Positions 1-11,310 of a stretch of DNA of 46,097 nucleotides are shown here, in pieces (position 1 is the stretch's first letter; each line of letters begins with the position of its first letter). A program made the translations under genes and the position numbers. Origin of the DNA: Fragilaria crotonensis (lineage: Eukaryota; Bacillariophyta; Fragilariophyceae; Fragilariales; Fragilariaceae); assembly GCA_022925895.1 (NCBI GenBank), contig JAKSYS010000510.1:1-46097 (forward strand), written 5' to 3'. Below the pieces are notes generated by a model that did no database searches, was not told the DNA's origin, and worked only from the letters and a program-made list of their open reading frames with translations.

Positions 1-77
1 TATGGCTGGATTCACGAAACTGATACGTGAGGTAGAATTGTACGTGCTTAGTACGCTATTTATTTAGTGCGCCTACT

Positions 78-3000
78 TTGGAAATAGATGAACACGCAGC
101 ATCACTTGCTTTGCAATCGATCGACCATGACAGCCCACAGCTTAACCAATTCTTGTTATTCTGTGGAGCAGCTGCTGAATATACCTCCTCCATTCTGATG
201 ATGAGCGAAAACACGCTGAAGCTCCGCGGAAAACGCATGCGTCATCAATTTGTGGGAAGCAGCTTTAATGCACTATTTCAAGATGCACGACTTCATCACA
301 TATGGTGGCAAGCCGACACCTTGGTGGATGAAATCAACACAAGATACCAACTTGCAGATGACATGAAGATAGAAAAGGCAGAACTTCTTCGCGTTGTTGG
401 AAAGGAGTATCATGAAAAGTCTATGGAAGGCAACCTCTTCACGGGTTCAAGTGATCAGGAGCAACTCAAGCTCTTTCGACATGACTTTAAAACGCGAGAA
501 AAAAGTGGAAAGCAAGTGAAGTATGACTTTTTCCAGGTAACAGGAAAGGGCGTCCCTGAGTCTTATCCATCAGTGTCAAATGCAGCGGCTTGGAAAGAGC
601 AAAACGCATCAAAGCTCTTGCCTCCTAGAACACGTCAACATGTCGACTACACTTTTCCGTATGCTATTGCAGCAGCGCCATCAAATAAGAAACGGAAACT
701 TGGTGCTGACACCACCACCTCTAGTCACGATGATGGTACGGAAAGTCAAAGGGAAGTGGAGGAGATCTTGTCAGTTCCGTCTTTTCCGTCACCGTCGTCA
801 TCGTATTGGGAATCGGGCGATGCGAGGAAGCTCTTTGCTCCAAAGTTGGTGTTTGGTACCGACTGCGATGTTCGGAAAGTTGTTCTTGATCGGATTGACA
901 AATTGGAGCGAGTCAATAGCGTTGCAAGTGAGTGGAGGGAATTTGTTGATGGCGGTGACCAAGACGATTTGTGTTCAGAGCATGACGTATTTCTCATTCG
1001 ACATCGAAGCATGTATCTTGCCTGTGCTTTGCGTAAGTTTTTGGATGAAGCAGCGACAGCTGCAAGGTGGACTTGGCAGCTTTGTATTGAGCACGCAATA
1101 AAGTTAATGAACGATATTGGAATAGAGACCTATTCACATTGGCGACCATTGGCACGATGGCACCGACGATTGGCATACAGCCCAAACGAAACATTCATGA
1201 AGTCACCAGCACCAAAGTGCGGGTTGCCTCCATTCTTTGTTGAGAATCCTGATGCCATGAATGCATTTAAGGCGTATGGAGTCAGTATCCTAAAAGAACT
1301 GTCAGTGGAGAAGATGCACTCCTATGTTCTCGATACATTGATTCCGATCATGATGTCAAAGGTAGAGCAAGGTGTTCAGGATATTCGGGAATGTGATGAT
1401 GAAGATCCCGCACTCGTGATTGAGGCTTCTTCTGCTCACGAGGATAAGCTTTCTCAAGATACAAAGGAGTACCTTCGGAGTTACGGATTGTCGAAGGTTT
1501 CAATTGCGACAGTTGTGCGGTGGATGCATGCCACAGGTTTCCGGTATAAGAACCGTTGCAAACATTATTTTGTGGATGGGCACGAGAAGCCGGAAACGTT
1601 GGCCTATCGACCTATCTTCACACGTCGGTACCTTTCTTATGAAGTTCAGGCATATCGCTGGATTCAAGTCACTCTCGCTGCTTCTAGGGAACTAGAGGCA
1701 CAAGATCTAGTAGCAAAAAATTGTGGTTATCAATACGTTTGTCCCGTCAATCAAACTGAGATGGTTGAGTATCACGTTGATGCAATTCCAAGCGATGAAA
1801 AACTTGCATTAGGGTCATACGGAGGAAACGTAAGCGTTAGACGAGACTGCAATAAGCCGATAGTGATGTTCATCGGGCAAGACGAGGCAATCTTCAAGCA
1901 ATTTTCGTTTCACTCAAAAATGTGGACTGGTCCCAAAGGCGAGCGACCTCTCCTTCCAAAAGATGAAGGAGCGGGCGTGATGATTTCGTCGTTCATAAGC
2001 AGGGAGCACGGCTTGATTCAGGAATTGAATGATGACACTATACACCGAATCAACGAGATTCGACAAGGAGCTCGGTATGCAGATGAAGAGGCGGCCATGG
2101 AGGTGTACGGTTCTTCACTCAAGCCATTACTTTCTACAGGCAAGTCGCCTTTTCTGACCTTCTTTGATTATGGCGAAAACAAAGACGGATACTGGGATTA
2201 TAATCACATGGTCCTACAATTTGAAGATGTCGTTGACTGCCTAAAGATTTTGCACCCTAACGTACATTTTGTCTTTCTGTTTGACCATTCATCTGGGCAT
2301 GCAAAACAACGCCCTGATGGCTTGAACGCATCAAGAATGAATAAGTCATTCGGTGGCAAGGGCCCCGCTATGCACCCGACGTTGATCGAGAGGGAATTTT
2401 TTCTTGGCCCATTCCAACGTATCCTTGCACCAGGCCAAACTCAGCAATTGGTATTCACCGACACCGATGAGGGACCATTCTGGATGACCCCAGATGATCG
2501 TATTCAGAATCGCTTTGACCAAAATGATGGTGCTGATCCATTGATTGTACAGCGGAACAAATCAGAGCTGATTTCAGCTCTGCACAGCAAAGGAATTACC
2601 AATACAAAAGGAAAGAACAAAAAGGAACTAGTTGCTATGTGTAACAGCAGCAGCATTCCCATTGCTCGGGAAGAGCCTAAAGTAAAGGAAGGCTGGGTTG
2701 GTAAGTCGAAGGGTTTGCTTCAGGTTTTGTGGGAGCGAGGCTTCATCGATGCAAACAATTTATCAAGGTATACACTTACTGGGCGAAAAATGAGCTTGGG
2801 AATGTGGACACGAGCGTGAGTCTTCGCCACATTATGGCCATGTGTCCGGACTACTTGAATGAACAAGGCATGATGGAACACATCGGAACAAAACTTGGTG
2901 TCGAAGTCATGTTGACTCCAAAATGCCACGCCGAACTTGCCGGTGAAGGTGTGGAGTACATGTGGGCATGTAGCAAAGGTGCATATCGCAATCTTGCCTT

Positions 3001-3229
3001 AAAAGAGAAGAAAGGGAAAGAAAATTTCATGACCGGTGTAAGATACAGTTTGTCAGCGCAAGTCCTTTCAATCGAACGCATTCGGAAATTCGCGAAACGA
3101 GCTCGGCAATATCTTCTGGCTTACCATGCAATTGACAGCGGTCAAGCAGGTGCGGAGATTCAACAAGACTGCTCAAAGTATGGACCTGTTGGACTGGAGA
3201 AGCTACTTGGGGAGTTCAAAACACATTGA
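78..3229 (+). CDS. DDE transposase-type protein with SAP-like motif, frameshifted
   Basis: The product is probably a transposase or transposase-derived nuclease. The frame is open from about position 36 with no ATG until 198. A pyrimidine-rich stretch ending in TTTAG (about 54-67) could be a 3' splice site, so an upstream exon may lie off-window. Visible blocks: a basic NLS-like KKRKLG near residue 208, a first acidic residue in GQDEAIF (Asp near 602), a second in FLFDHSSGH (Asp near 736), a SAP-like helix pair near 828-862, then after the frameshift HAELAGEGVEYMW with the likely third residue Glu at 2954-2956. The order and spacing match DDE endonucleases common in fungi and algae (IS630/Tc1-like in style). 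The frame switches between about 2750 and 2815, with an A5 run at 2786-2790 as the likely spot; one missing base would restore about 1050 codons. No terminal inverted repeats were found. DDE class is fairly sure; the exact family is not. Confidence 0.7.
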
Positions 3230-3402
3230 TGTGTAATGGACTTCGATTTCAAGTTTGTGATGAATCCAGATTTGACAATCCTTGATCGAGTGGTTGTTGC
3301 GGCGCCGTAGACTTAGTACGATGTCTACGAGAGAACAAAAAACATTGAATACTAAGACCTACGTGGAGCTACCTCGTGTACCCAGAATTTGCATCCAGCC
3401 AT

Positions 3403-3662
3403 AGAGATTCTGCAGATTCCGTCATGACCACGGACGAGTTTCCACGATTCCAACTTAACCAGGTTTCAGTACAAAGTGACCATGGTGCGGTAATTCTCTC
3501 TAAACATAAATTTCGTCTCGTGGCTTCTACATACAATCAATACTACGAAGAGATGCCTAGACAGAGATTACCGCACCTTCCACGGTCATTTCGTGCTAAC
3601 TTGGTTAAGTTAACATCGTGGAAACTTGTCCGTGGTCATGACGGAATCTCTCTAAACTCTTA
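3403..3662. repeat. MITE-like element with ~100 bp inverted arms
   Basis: The left arm (3403-~3500) and the reverse complement of the right arm (~3563-3662) align along almost their whole length. Shared blocks include AGATTCCGTCATGACCACGG, TTTCCACGAT, AACTTAACCA and GGTGCGGTAAT. The loop is about 60 bp. There is no coding content; the 95-codon ORF inside is a by-product of the repeat. A non-autonomous DNA transposon derivative is the simplest reading. No target-site duplication was identified. Confidence 0.7.
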
Positions 3663-3818
3663 AGTGAAACCTCTAAAGTTTTGTCTAATGTCTAAAGTGT
3701 TCCACGGAATCTCTCTCTAATGTCTAAAGTCTTTAGAGAGAATGAGACTTTAGACAAAACTTTAGAGGTTTCAAGAAATGTTTAGAGATTCCGAAGATTC
3801 CGTCATGACCATGGACGA
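3624..3818. repeat. second inverted repeat sharing an arm with the MITE
   Basis: The right arm of the 3403-3662 element also pairs with 3781-3818, which carries the same GATTCCGTCATGACCA block. Inside it a perfect 22-bp pair lies at 3666-3687 and 3751-3772, and a smaller CTCTCTAA/TTAGAGAG pair at 3713-3720 and 3733-3740. Three copies of the end sequence are thus arranged head-tail-head, suggesting a nested or partly duplicated MITE. Confidence 0.65.
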
Positions 3819-3820
3819 GT

Positions 3821-6651
3821 TTTCCACGATTTCAAAAAGACCAATGCCTGTCGTACTTAGGTTTCCCAACAGCTTCCACGGAAGTTTTAGGTGTCATCCC
3901 TTGTAAACCGAAATAGACTTTTAATCATTCGTTGTATGAACAACCCGTAGAAATTGTTCCTTTGTCTCATAATGATAGTAGTTGTGACATTGCAGACATG
4001 AAATTTAATTTCTTTTCTCTGTTATGACAGATCGTCCTTTCAGAACAAATGTCGATTTCTTTTCGGATGTCGCTTCCATCTGCGAACAAGTTTTGTGTTT
4101 AAAAGAGAATGACCGCAACTTGCAGGTGTATTGTATCATACTTGATGATGTGAGTCATGTATCAAATTACCGTTATACGGTACTACGTCTGCACAGTACG
4201 ACTCGGGATTGAAGGATGACTCCAAACAAGGTAATGCTCACATTTCTATGTTTTAGATAATTCTTAACTGAATCAAGACATGCATTTCTACAAGGATGAT
4301 TTACTTGTAGGATAAACAGTTTATCAGACCCAACGGCTCAATGATATGAATGGCGCCATCCGATTGGTTGAATGGAGATCACCGGTTGATCATTTCATCA
4401 TGGTTAAGAACGGCCACATGTGATGAAATGATGTTGAGCAGATTACGTCGGGACTTGATGAGAAATTGCGTTGGGAGTGTTCTCACGCCTGAATGACCGC
4501 AATACTAAGATGGACGTGTCGTACGGATAAGTAAATGACCGTGGCACGGAACGAGTCAGTCTACCAAAGACAGATTCGTAACAAATCTCCTAAATATTAT
4601 TTCGGCAAGTCATTATTCGATCGGCATAAATGCTGCCACTCTTGTGGATTCGGTATTCCCGGTTTTTCACCCTCGTATACTCTTGCTTGATTCTTTAGGA
4701 GCTTCTAGTAGACTTAACGGAGACAGACATACCTTTTGAACTAAGTGGTATTGAAGCAAACAAGGCTCCTATTTTGAAAGGTACCAACAGGAGGAGCATT
4801 TGTGATTTGGTATTGTTCTTGTTGATGGAATTATTCTGCTGGTTTATGAATTCCTTGACAATGATGCTTGCTGCCTTGGGATAATTAGCCCTGTTGCTTG
4901 CATTGATTACTCCTGACACTCTCTCCGGAATTTGTCAAAGTTTTGCAGCCTTCTACTCAAAAGTGGTGTTGACCATGGCAGTCTACACAAATGTCTACAG
5001 ATTGAGTTTTTGATGTGAGGCTTTCAACACATCAGCATGGTGTGCACAATGATATGATACTCCTTAGGAGGAACCATGTTGTCCTTGTCAAACCAAAGGC
5101 ATGTCATCACCTAATCCTAATTGTTACACCATTTATGATTTCTGAACAATGTATCTCAAAGAGGAATTGGAATTGTCTAGTATGGATAGAGACAAGCAAG
5201 AGAATTGGTGCACGCCGAACAAGGAGGAACCAATTGTCAAGTTCAAGCAATCAGCCAGTTTTTGTGCAACAAGCCTATCATGTGCTCATACAAGCAAAGA
5301 AGCACTCAACAGTCAACTACAGGACAAGTTGTGCAGATTTGCAGTGGATGTCTCTGATTGCTTGTGCAGTACTCCTGGTGACAACAAGGGTCAACAACAG
5401 CAGATGGTAAGGTATCACAATTCATACAAAGCAGCGTGCCCTCCTTTCCACTTTCTCCAGCACAGCTGCACAATAAAAAAAGCATCATGATAATGCATTG
5501 TGTTCAGCATCATCAATATGAAGTAGTATGGATCATGTTTGCTTGTCTACCTGAACAGTATCAATGTATCCTCTGGTGGAGTATGACCCTATCCTGCAGG
5601 CGTAATCTTTATTTCATTGCTCCTGCCAGTGACGCTGTTATTCGAAACAACAAAGGTCCTTTTTTGGCTGCCTTCTTGGATCCACTTTTGCTAACAAAGC
5701 AACAAGTTGAGCATCATTTCCACTTCATCTCGACTCAATTGGCATTTACCTCAATGAGCTGCTTTGACCAATGTGATACTGTTATGGTCAAGAATTCCCA
5801 GAAATGAAACAAATCACATGCAAAGGTTCATTTCCATAAGCATTTTAATATACTCAATTAAAAACATCATTGAGCAATCTCTTTTCAAATCATGCCCCCC
5901 CACTACATTCTGGAGGATGTTGGCTAATTTTGGAGTCCAATGGACATGATGGTCATCCAAATTAAAATGGGAAGCATTTCCAAGGTTCTTGACAAAAGTT
6001 GCGCTAATTTACTGTTCGGTGGCTAGCTCCTTGCAGTACTGCTGAAAATACTTATGGAACTCATGGTACCAATGGTACAAATACTAATAATTGTACTAAT
6101 AAGATATTATAAGTAGAAGTACCTTTTCATTTTTAGTAGTGGAGTATTGGAGTTCTAATTGTACTACCGGTAGCTAATTGTCCTAAATCCTAAACACTTC
6201 ATCATTTCATATATAGATAGTACTGGAATATTGACGTATTGGAATACTGTATTTTGATGTTTTGCAACACGTACGATGTACTGGATTACTCTACTCTCTA
6301 CTAGCTAGTGTATTTGATACTGTACCAGGTACAGCGGTATGTACAGTACCAGGTAGAATGGTTTCGAATGTCGAGTATCGGTACTCGGTGGTACCAGTAC
6401 ACTCGCAGCGCGAGACAGCGACTACAAGTACCGGTAGATCCATATAGCGAAGCGCAAAACAACCAACCAACTGCGCCTCACGCATCGTCCCGACCGACCT
6501 GCTAACAGCAACAGCAACACTGCACGTGACCCACCTTCACAAACATTCCGCTTGCATTATCAGGAAGACGCTAGACTACTCGCTGTACAATTTGGAGCAC
6601 TACATCGGATTCCAATTCTTGATTTGTTGGAGACTCGAGACTTATTCAAGC
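3821..6651. other. gene-poor interval
   Basis: No recognisable gene. ORFs of up to about 130 codons (for example 5015-5410 and 5436-5807 plus strand, 4695-4919 minus strand) have no family resemblance, biased composition or splice support. The final 350 bp (about 6300-6440) is rich in GGTACC/TACTGTAC-type palindromic words, which recur in other intergenic regions of this window, and precedes the phosducin-like gene. Confidence 0.5.
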
Positions 6652-7452
6652 ATGGAAGGTCAAGGCGTTATCAATTACAATGTGAGCCGTCCATCGTTTG
6701 CCATTTCGACCGAAACGACCGAATTTGACGATGAATTGATACGACGTAGGATTATTTCCTTTGAGGAGTCCATGATGCGCAAGGGTGCATCGCATCAGGA
6801 AGCCATGCGGCTCAAGGAAATGAAGGAAGGGAGGACAAGTCTGAATTGTCCTGACACGGAAGAGACACAAACGGAGGATGCGTTTTTGGAGCAGTATCGT
6901 CAGAAACGATTACAAGAATTGAAAGAACATGCCAGTAGCGGCGGTGGAGGTAGTAATCCACACGGAAAATTCGGCCAGGTCATGCTCATTTCTCGGCAGG
7001 ACTGGGAAGGAGAAGTAAACGAGGCCAGTCAAAGCGCATGGGTTGTGATATCGTTGACGTCGTCCGATGTAGAACGAACTGGATGTATGGAAACAGCTGT
7101 GACGAATCTGGCGAGTAAATTTGTAGATGTCAAGTTTGTTGCCATTCCCCATCAACAAGCCATTGCCAATTGGCCCGAAGACCACCTTCCAACCGTCTTT
7201 CTGTATCGACATGGAAGATTACAACATCAGCTTGTTACCCTTCCCACCACTATATCTGAGGAGCAATTGGAATGGAAACTTGCGCAGTTGGGCGTTTTGG
7301 AAACGGACATGGAGGAAGAGCCGAGTGATCAAAATCGTTCTAGCAGGTTTAAAACGGGCTCGTATCGAGGGACTGTCTTTGGTGGGACGGCGTCCGAGTT
7401 GATGACGAGGGAGTCGCTTGATGCAACGAATGCGTACGATGATGTGGATTGA
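6652..7452 (+). CDS. phosducin-like protein (PDCL2/3, Plp2 type)
   Basis: A 266-residue protein with a single exon. Phosducin-like proteins of this subgroup are cytosolic co-chaperones of the CCT/TRiC chaperonin that help fold actin, tubulin and related proteins. The acidic/helical N-terminal part holds EDAFLEQYRQKRLQELKEH, typical of the family just before the thioredoxin-like domain. The domain begins at FGQVMLISRQDW and contains KFVDVKFVAI and the conserved DHLPTVFLYRHG strand-turn. As usual for this family, no redox-active CxxC is present. The frame is open upstream to 6526, but only through a GTG; the first ATG, at 6652, gives a family-typical N-terminus. The C-terminal tail is polar and low-complexity. 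Confidence 0.88.
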   Translation: MEGQGVINYNVSRPSFAISTETTEFDDELIRRRIISFEESMMRKGASHQEAMRLKEMKEGRTSLNCPDTEETQTEDAFLEQYRQKRLQELKEHASSGGGGSNPHGKFGQVMLISRQDWEGEVNEASQSAWVVISLTSSDVERTGCMETAVTNLASKFVDVKFVAIPHQQAIANWPEDHLPTVFLYRHGRLQHQLVTLPTTISEEQLEWKLAQLGVLETDMEEEPSDQNRSSRFKTGSYRGTVFGGTASELMTRESLDATNAYDDVD

Positions 7453-7893
7453 TATCGACTGCATATCCCATACTCCCGGAGATGCACCATTGCTTCACGA
7501 CCTTCACGCCCTTCACACAAGAACGAGCACGACATAATTCTCGTGCGATCCAACTGTTGTAGTTCCAATCTTAGGAACACGTCGACCGTCCATCGTTCAT
7601 ACACTTTGAAAATGCACCTTGTGCGAACCAATGTAAACCTATACACGAGTGCTCGGAGCACAAGTAAAAATGAGCATACTTCACTACGCCAATAGAAAAG
7701 ACTAATAGCACCTAGATTCAGAACTACAGCTCAGAAAAAGTCATCAAGAGAGGCACTTGCAAACACCGTGTATTACACAACAATCCAACTACTTCCAACA
7801 AACCATGCTTCAAAAGCTTGAATCCGGATCACACACGTGACGCATAATGTGTGATGCACCGCTGGATGAGGAATCCATGTTCCTAAAACAGGC
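7453..7893. other. convergent intergenic region
   Basis: This lies between the stop codons of the plus-strand phosducin-like gene and the minus-strand zipper gene, so it should hold both 3' UTRs. I see no further ORF, repeat or RNA gene. Confidence 0.5.
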
Positions 7894-8313
7894 TCATGCC
7901 ACAACTTGATCGCCCTTGCCTGCACATGCCTTCATTTTCTCCGAGACAACTGTGCATCCCTGCACAATCCCATCGCGACTCTTTTGTAACACTTGATGTT
8001 TCGATTCGTATTCTTGAATTTGTTGCTTCGTCTGAACAATGGATGAACCAGCCTGGCGTGTGACTTTTCCAGGTGGAGTATCGGTCATGGCAACACACGC
8101 CGCACCGACGGCAACACCAAGGCCCACCAATGGACCCAACAAGAGACCACCAACAAGACCTGTCAGGACCGCCACGGAACCCAATTCGGCAAGGGAGGGA
8201 CCATCCTCGTCACTGTTGGTATTGGTGGCGGTGGTGTTCTTGTCATTGTTGTTGTTCTTATCATCCCCTACTGCTCCATTACGATTCGTTACGCGGATTT
8301 TGTAAAGCTTCAT
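7894..8313 (-). CDS. small glycine-zipper membrane protein A
   Basis: 139 residues, function unknown. The N-terminal third is polar and Asn/Asp/Thr-rich. A central hydrophobic stretch (about residues 44-77) is rich in small residues with repeated GxxxG spacing (GLVGGLLLGPLVGLGVAVG), as in glycine-zipper membrane segments. The C-terminal part is charged, probably helical, and ends with a Cys-containing KACAGKG stretch. The hydrophobic block and the segment after it (KHQV...IVQGC..VSEKMK) parallel the protein at 9774-10280, so the two are likely paralogues. There is no cleavable signal peptide; the start is the only in-frame ATG near the 5' end. A membrane or organelle-surface location is inference. 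Confidence 0.7.
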   Translation of the reverse strand: MKLYKIRVTNRNGAVGDDKNNNNDKNTTATNTNSDEDGPSLAELGSVAVLTGLVGGLLLGPLVGLGVAVGAACVAMTDTPPGKVTRQAGSSIVQTKQQIQEYESKHQVLQKSRDGIVQGCTVVSEKMKACAGKGDQVVA

Positions 8314-8959
8314 GGTTGGTATTTACATCAAACACACACTGGGCCCAAAGTTTCGTCAATGAATGGATGATGAATGGAGGGTGTGTATGGTTGTACAAAA
8401 GCAAAACCGCGACGACTCGATTGTAGTTTTGTGGGGAACCACATGTCCATCAGACGACTCAACGGCTTGACATTGGTTGCCGCCATTTGATTTTTGGCAT
8501 GTCCAGCAACACCGTCTACACGACTTAATAATGTGACCACGGCACCCTTGCAGCCAGAGCAAGGGAATCTCGACTGGATCTGGAGCGTGCGGGGCCAACC
8601 GTCATTCGCATGTACCGTACCTAGCGTAGTGGCACACGTCTAAAGACTCGAATATTTCAGTGGATTCGTATCATTTTTCGATTCCGGGAGTGGACTGCCG
8701 CCAGCAATATCATATGTTTATCATTATGGATATGATACATGCACTTGTATGAAGATGTACAGTGATGGATGCCTACCAGAATTATATTCTCTGTGGCAGT
8801 ACATACCCGGACTAAGTTTACGATACTGTACTACTTGGTACTGGAGTAGGATCACAGCACTCGTTGTCACACGTCACTCCCCTTCATCAAACATGACAAC
8901 ACGACAGTTCGATCTTGTCATGAAGATATGAAAGGATATTGCCGATACTGCGTTTGACC
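8314..8959. other. divergent intergenic region
   Basis: The shared upstream region of the minus-strand zipper gene and the plus-strand cupin gene. Overlapping minus-strand ORFs at 8328-8598 have no recognisable content. A TACTGTACTACTTGGTACTG stretch lies near 8823, of the same GTAC-rich type seen upstream of several other genes here. Confidence 0.45.
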
Positions 8960-9522
8960 ATGTTCCACTTGCAACGATTTGTTTGGACCGTTCTTCCTGC
9001 TGTACTACTGCTGATCTCCGCAGTGGTAGTCCATGGATTTTCTTCTCCAAAACAGCAACAGCGTGACTCTGTTTCTTTTGGAAGATCGCCATTCTTGACA
9101 TCATCGACAGCGCTCTTGGACAAACCCAACATTGAAGTTATTTCGCAGCCAGATGAGGATTTTCTAGAAAAGGAGGGGTGAGTTTCCATTTCATGTTGGA
9201 GTTGCTGGTTTTGGAATGCATTCGAAATGCGACAACTAATTTTGATTTGGATTCTTCTGGTTTTTTGTTGCCAACATTATATCCTTTTGGCGAAATAAGT
9301 GTCTTTAAATGGGGAACTTGGGGTTGCCTTCCCGGAAAGTTTCCCTTGAGCTATGGTGAAAATGAATCTTGCTATCTCCTCAGTGGAAAAGTAACAGTCA
9401 CTCCCGTGGATGGTCGTCCCGCTGCCACGTTTGGAAAGGGCGATTTCGTCACGTTCCCGGCAGGGTTGAGCTGCGAGTGGGATGTCACCGAAGCGGTTCA
9501 GAAGCACTACAAGTTCTTTTGA
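8960..9522 (+). CDS. plastid-targeted small cupin (cupin_3/DUF861 type), two exons
   Basis: Exons 8960-9177 and 9300-9522; 146 residues. The donor is GTGAGT at 9178 and the acceptor AAATAAG ends at 9299; joining gives EKEGVFKWGTWG, which matches the normal start of the cupin_3 core. Residues 1-26 form a hydrophobic signal peptide ending VVVHG, followed by FSSPK and a Ser/Gln/Arg-rich stretch. This is the bipartite signal-transit pattern with Phe at +1 used for diatom plastid import. The core carries PGKFPLSYGENESCYLLSG, VTPVDG, FGKGDFVTFPAGLSCEWDV and KHYKFF, all classic for this small RmlC-like cupin family, found in plant chloroplasts and bacteria. Its substrate is not established and no metal-binding His cluster is obvious. 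The GTG/ATG-less extension upstream of 8960 is ignored. Confidence 0.87.
9178..9299 (+). other. intron of the cupin gene
   Basis: 122 bp, T-rich, GTGAGT donor and AAG acceptor. It carries in-frame stops, so the two coding parts are not continuous without splicing. Supported by reading-frame phase and by conserved sequence on both sides. Confidence 0.85.
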
Positions 9523-9773
9523 AATGTATGGTCTTGAAAGTATACTCCACACTTAATGAAAGGCGGGCGAAACGTTTGTCGCAAATCATGAATATGCACA
9601 TCCTCGCTGACTACACGCTCATTCACATACTCCCAAATAAAGCTATACATTAGTGTTTTATAGTGCATGCCCATTGGTATAATCGGCACCCCACCCATTC
9701 CAAATAATGTCGAACTCACTGAAGCTCAAGCCTCGGTACTAGTACCTGGTATACTCCAGAACTGGTACAACGA

Positions 9774-10280
9774 TTACGCCTTGGCACCACCTGTCTGAGT
9801 GCTGCTCGTAGGAGCATCCTTTGGTTTCAATGTCTTCGAAACAGTCTTACACCCCTTGACAATCACCTTGGAGGTTGTCTCCGAAACTTGATGTTTCTTA
9901 TCCAACTGCTTCAATCGTTCTCCCGCCGAGGCCACGACATCTCCCGATGCCCGAGCAACATCGCCAACCTTACCCTTGGTCGTTGCCGCGACTGCAACTC
10001 CAATCCCAGCTGCAATGGCAATCACAGGCCCAGCCACAATCAATCCGACAATCCCCCCAACTGCCGCAGCACCACCCACTTGACGCTTTGTAAATGTCTT
10101 GGTTGCCGCAGTGGTCGGCTTTTTTCCATCATCGTGTTCCATCTTGTCGTCGTCGTCAATGTCATTGTCCTTCTTGTTCTTGTTGTCCACATGATCTCCG
10201 TTGGTGTCATGAGGCATGCCGTCGACACAGACATGTCCATGGAAGGAATTGCTGGTTTCCGTGGCGTTGTTCTTGGTCAT
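9774..10280 (-). CDS. small glycine-zipper membrane protein B
   Basis: 168 residues, function unknown. The N-terminal about 65 residues are hydrophilic, with Asp/Lys/Asn-rich runs. A small-residue hydrophobic segment follows (GGAAAVGGIVGLIVAGPV through AAGIGVAVAA), with dense GxxxG/AxxxG spacing. The C-terminal part is basic with a heptad-like KQLDKKHQVSETTSKVIVKGC stretch. The arrangement matches the 139-residue protein at 7894-8313, and both contain KHQV followed by a V-x-G-C motif and a conserved VS before a Lys-rich end. Same strand, on the other side of the cupin gene, so probably a local duplication. The GC-rich repetitive composition produces large shadow ORFs on the plus strand. Confidence 0.7.
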   Translation of the reverse strand: MTKNNATETSNSFHGHVCVDGMPHDTNGDHVDNKNKKDNDIDDDDKMEHDDGKKPTTAATKTFTKRQVGGAAAVGGIVGLIVAGPVIAIAAGIGVAVAATTKGKVGDVARASGDVVASAGERLKQLDKKHQVSETTSKVIVKGCKTVSKTLKPKDAPTSSTQTGGAKA

Positions 10281-11310
10281 GGTGGAATTTGCTGTTTTGA
10301 AAAACGTTGGCGCTGTCCTTTTATAATCTTTGTGAGACGGCCTCTTTCGAGGCTATTTTTTCAAAACTGAGTATTCTTAAATCGTGGAGAGTTGGAACGT
10401 GAAGGAACGATGGATACATTGGCACGTTGGGATGTAACAGGGATACAACAAGAAAAGTGAGAAACCAGTTTCGTGCCAATCATTGTGTCAATCCCGGACC
10501 TGAATCCCACAAGCACGTTCTGTGACGGAACTAACCGGTACAGTAAGATGTGATACTAAAAACGTACAAGACTGTACACAGTGTATTGGTACTGTATTGT
10601 ATGAAGATGAACTGTACTCCCGTACTGTTCAACCAGTAACGAGTACGAGTACTACAGTGCAGGACACTTATAAACGACACAAATTTGTTAAGAAACATCT
10701 CCCCTACCCTGGATGAAGATAAAAATATTAATCCGACAATGTGCTTCTTGATCAGATTGTTGATTGTTTCCTCGGAATACTTTTTTTTATTTTTGAGTAT
10801 TGAAAGTTTTATTAAGCTCCGAAGGTGCAACATTTTTTCGCAATGGTCACTTTTTATTACATTTCTGGACGATTCAGAGAAATCTAAAATTTGGATCAAG
10901 AATTTGAAACACATTTTTTTCGAAAATACTGAAGCCTACAAATCAACCAAACTCGATCATTGTGTAGGTTCTACAGAGGTCTCAGTATAATACTACTGGA
11001 AGACCTACTGTATCGTACAGTACTAGTACGCACTGTAACCACTTTCTAGATCACTACCGTAGTATAGTCGTACTGGAATGGTGAAGACGGGCTGACAGGT
11101 TATGAGCTCAAACGTGAGTGTAGTACAACAATTGCTGTACAGTACTACAGTGCACACTAGTTGAGAATTTGAAACAAAAATAATAATTGTCGTTTATAAG
11201 TGTCCTGCACTGTATCTCGTGACACCATGACAGATCGCTGTTACTCAAAATGACGATGATGATCGTTTAACTTCACGCATTCTACTCACTCATGCCATTA
11301 TTATAACACC
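10281..11310. other. divergent intergenic region, AT-rich
   Basis: Upstream of both the zipper B gene and the SSADH gene. It contains several GTACTGTA/TACAGTAC words (around 10550-10660 and 11010-11150) and an AT-rich core at about 10700-10980. ORFs in the core (10531-10914, 10685-10990) are low-complexity and not supported as genes. Confidence 0.45.

Noticed and set aside
5015..5807. Overlapping plus-strand ORFs
   Set aside because: No homology, no splice support, composition like non-coding DNA.
9888..10370. Plus-strand ORFs opposite the zipper B gene
   Set aside because: They come from the repetitive GC-rich codons of the minus-strand gene and contain Ser/Cys/His-rich nonsense.
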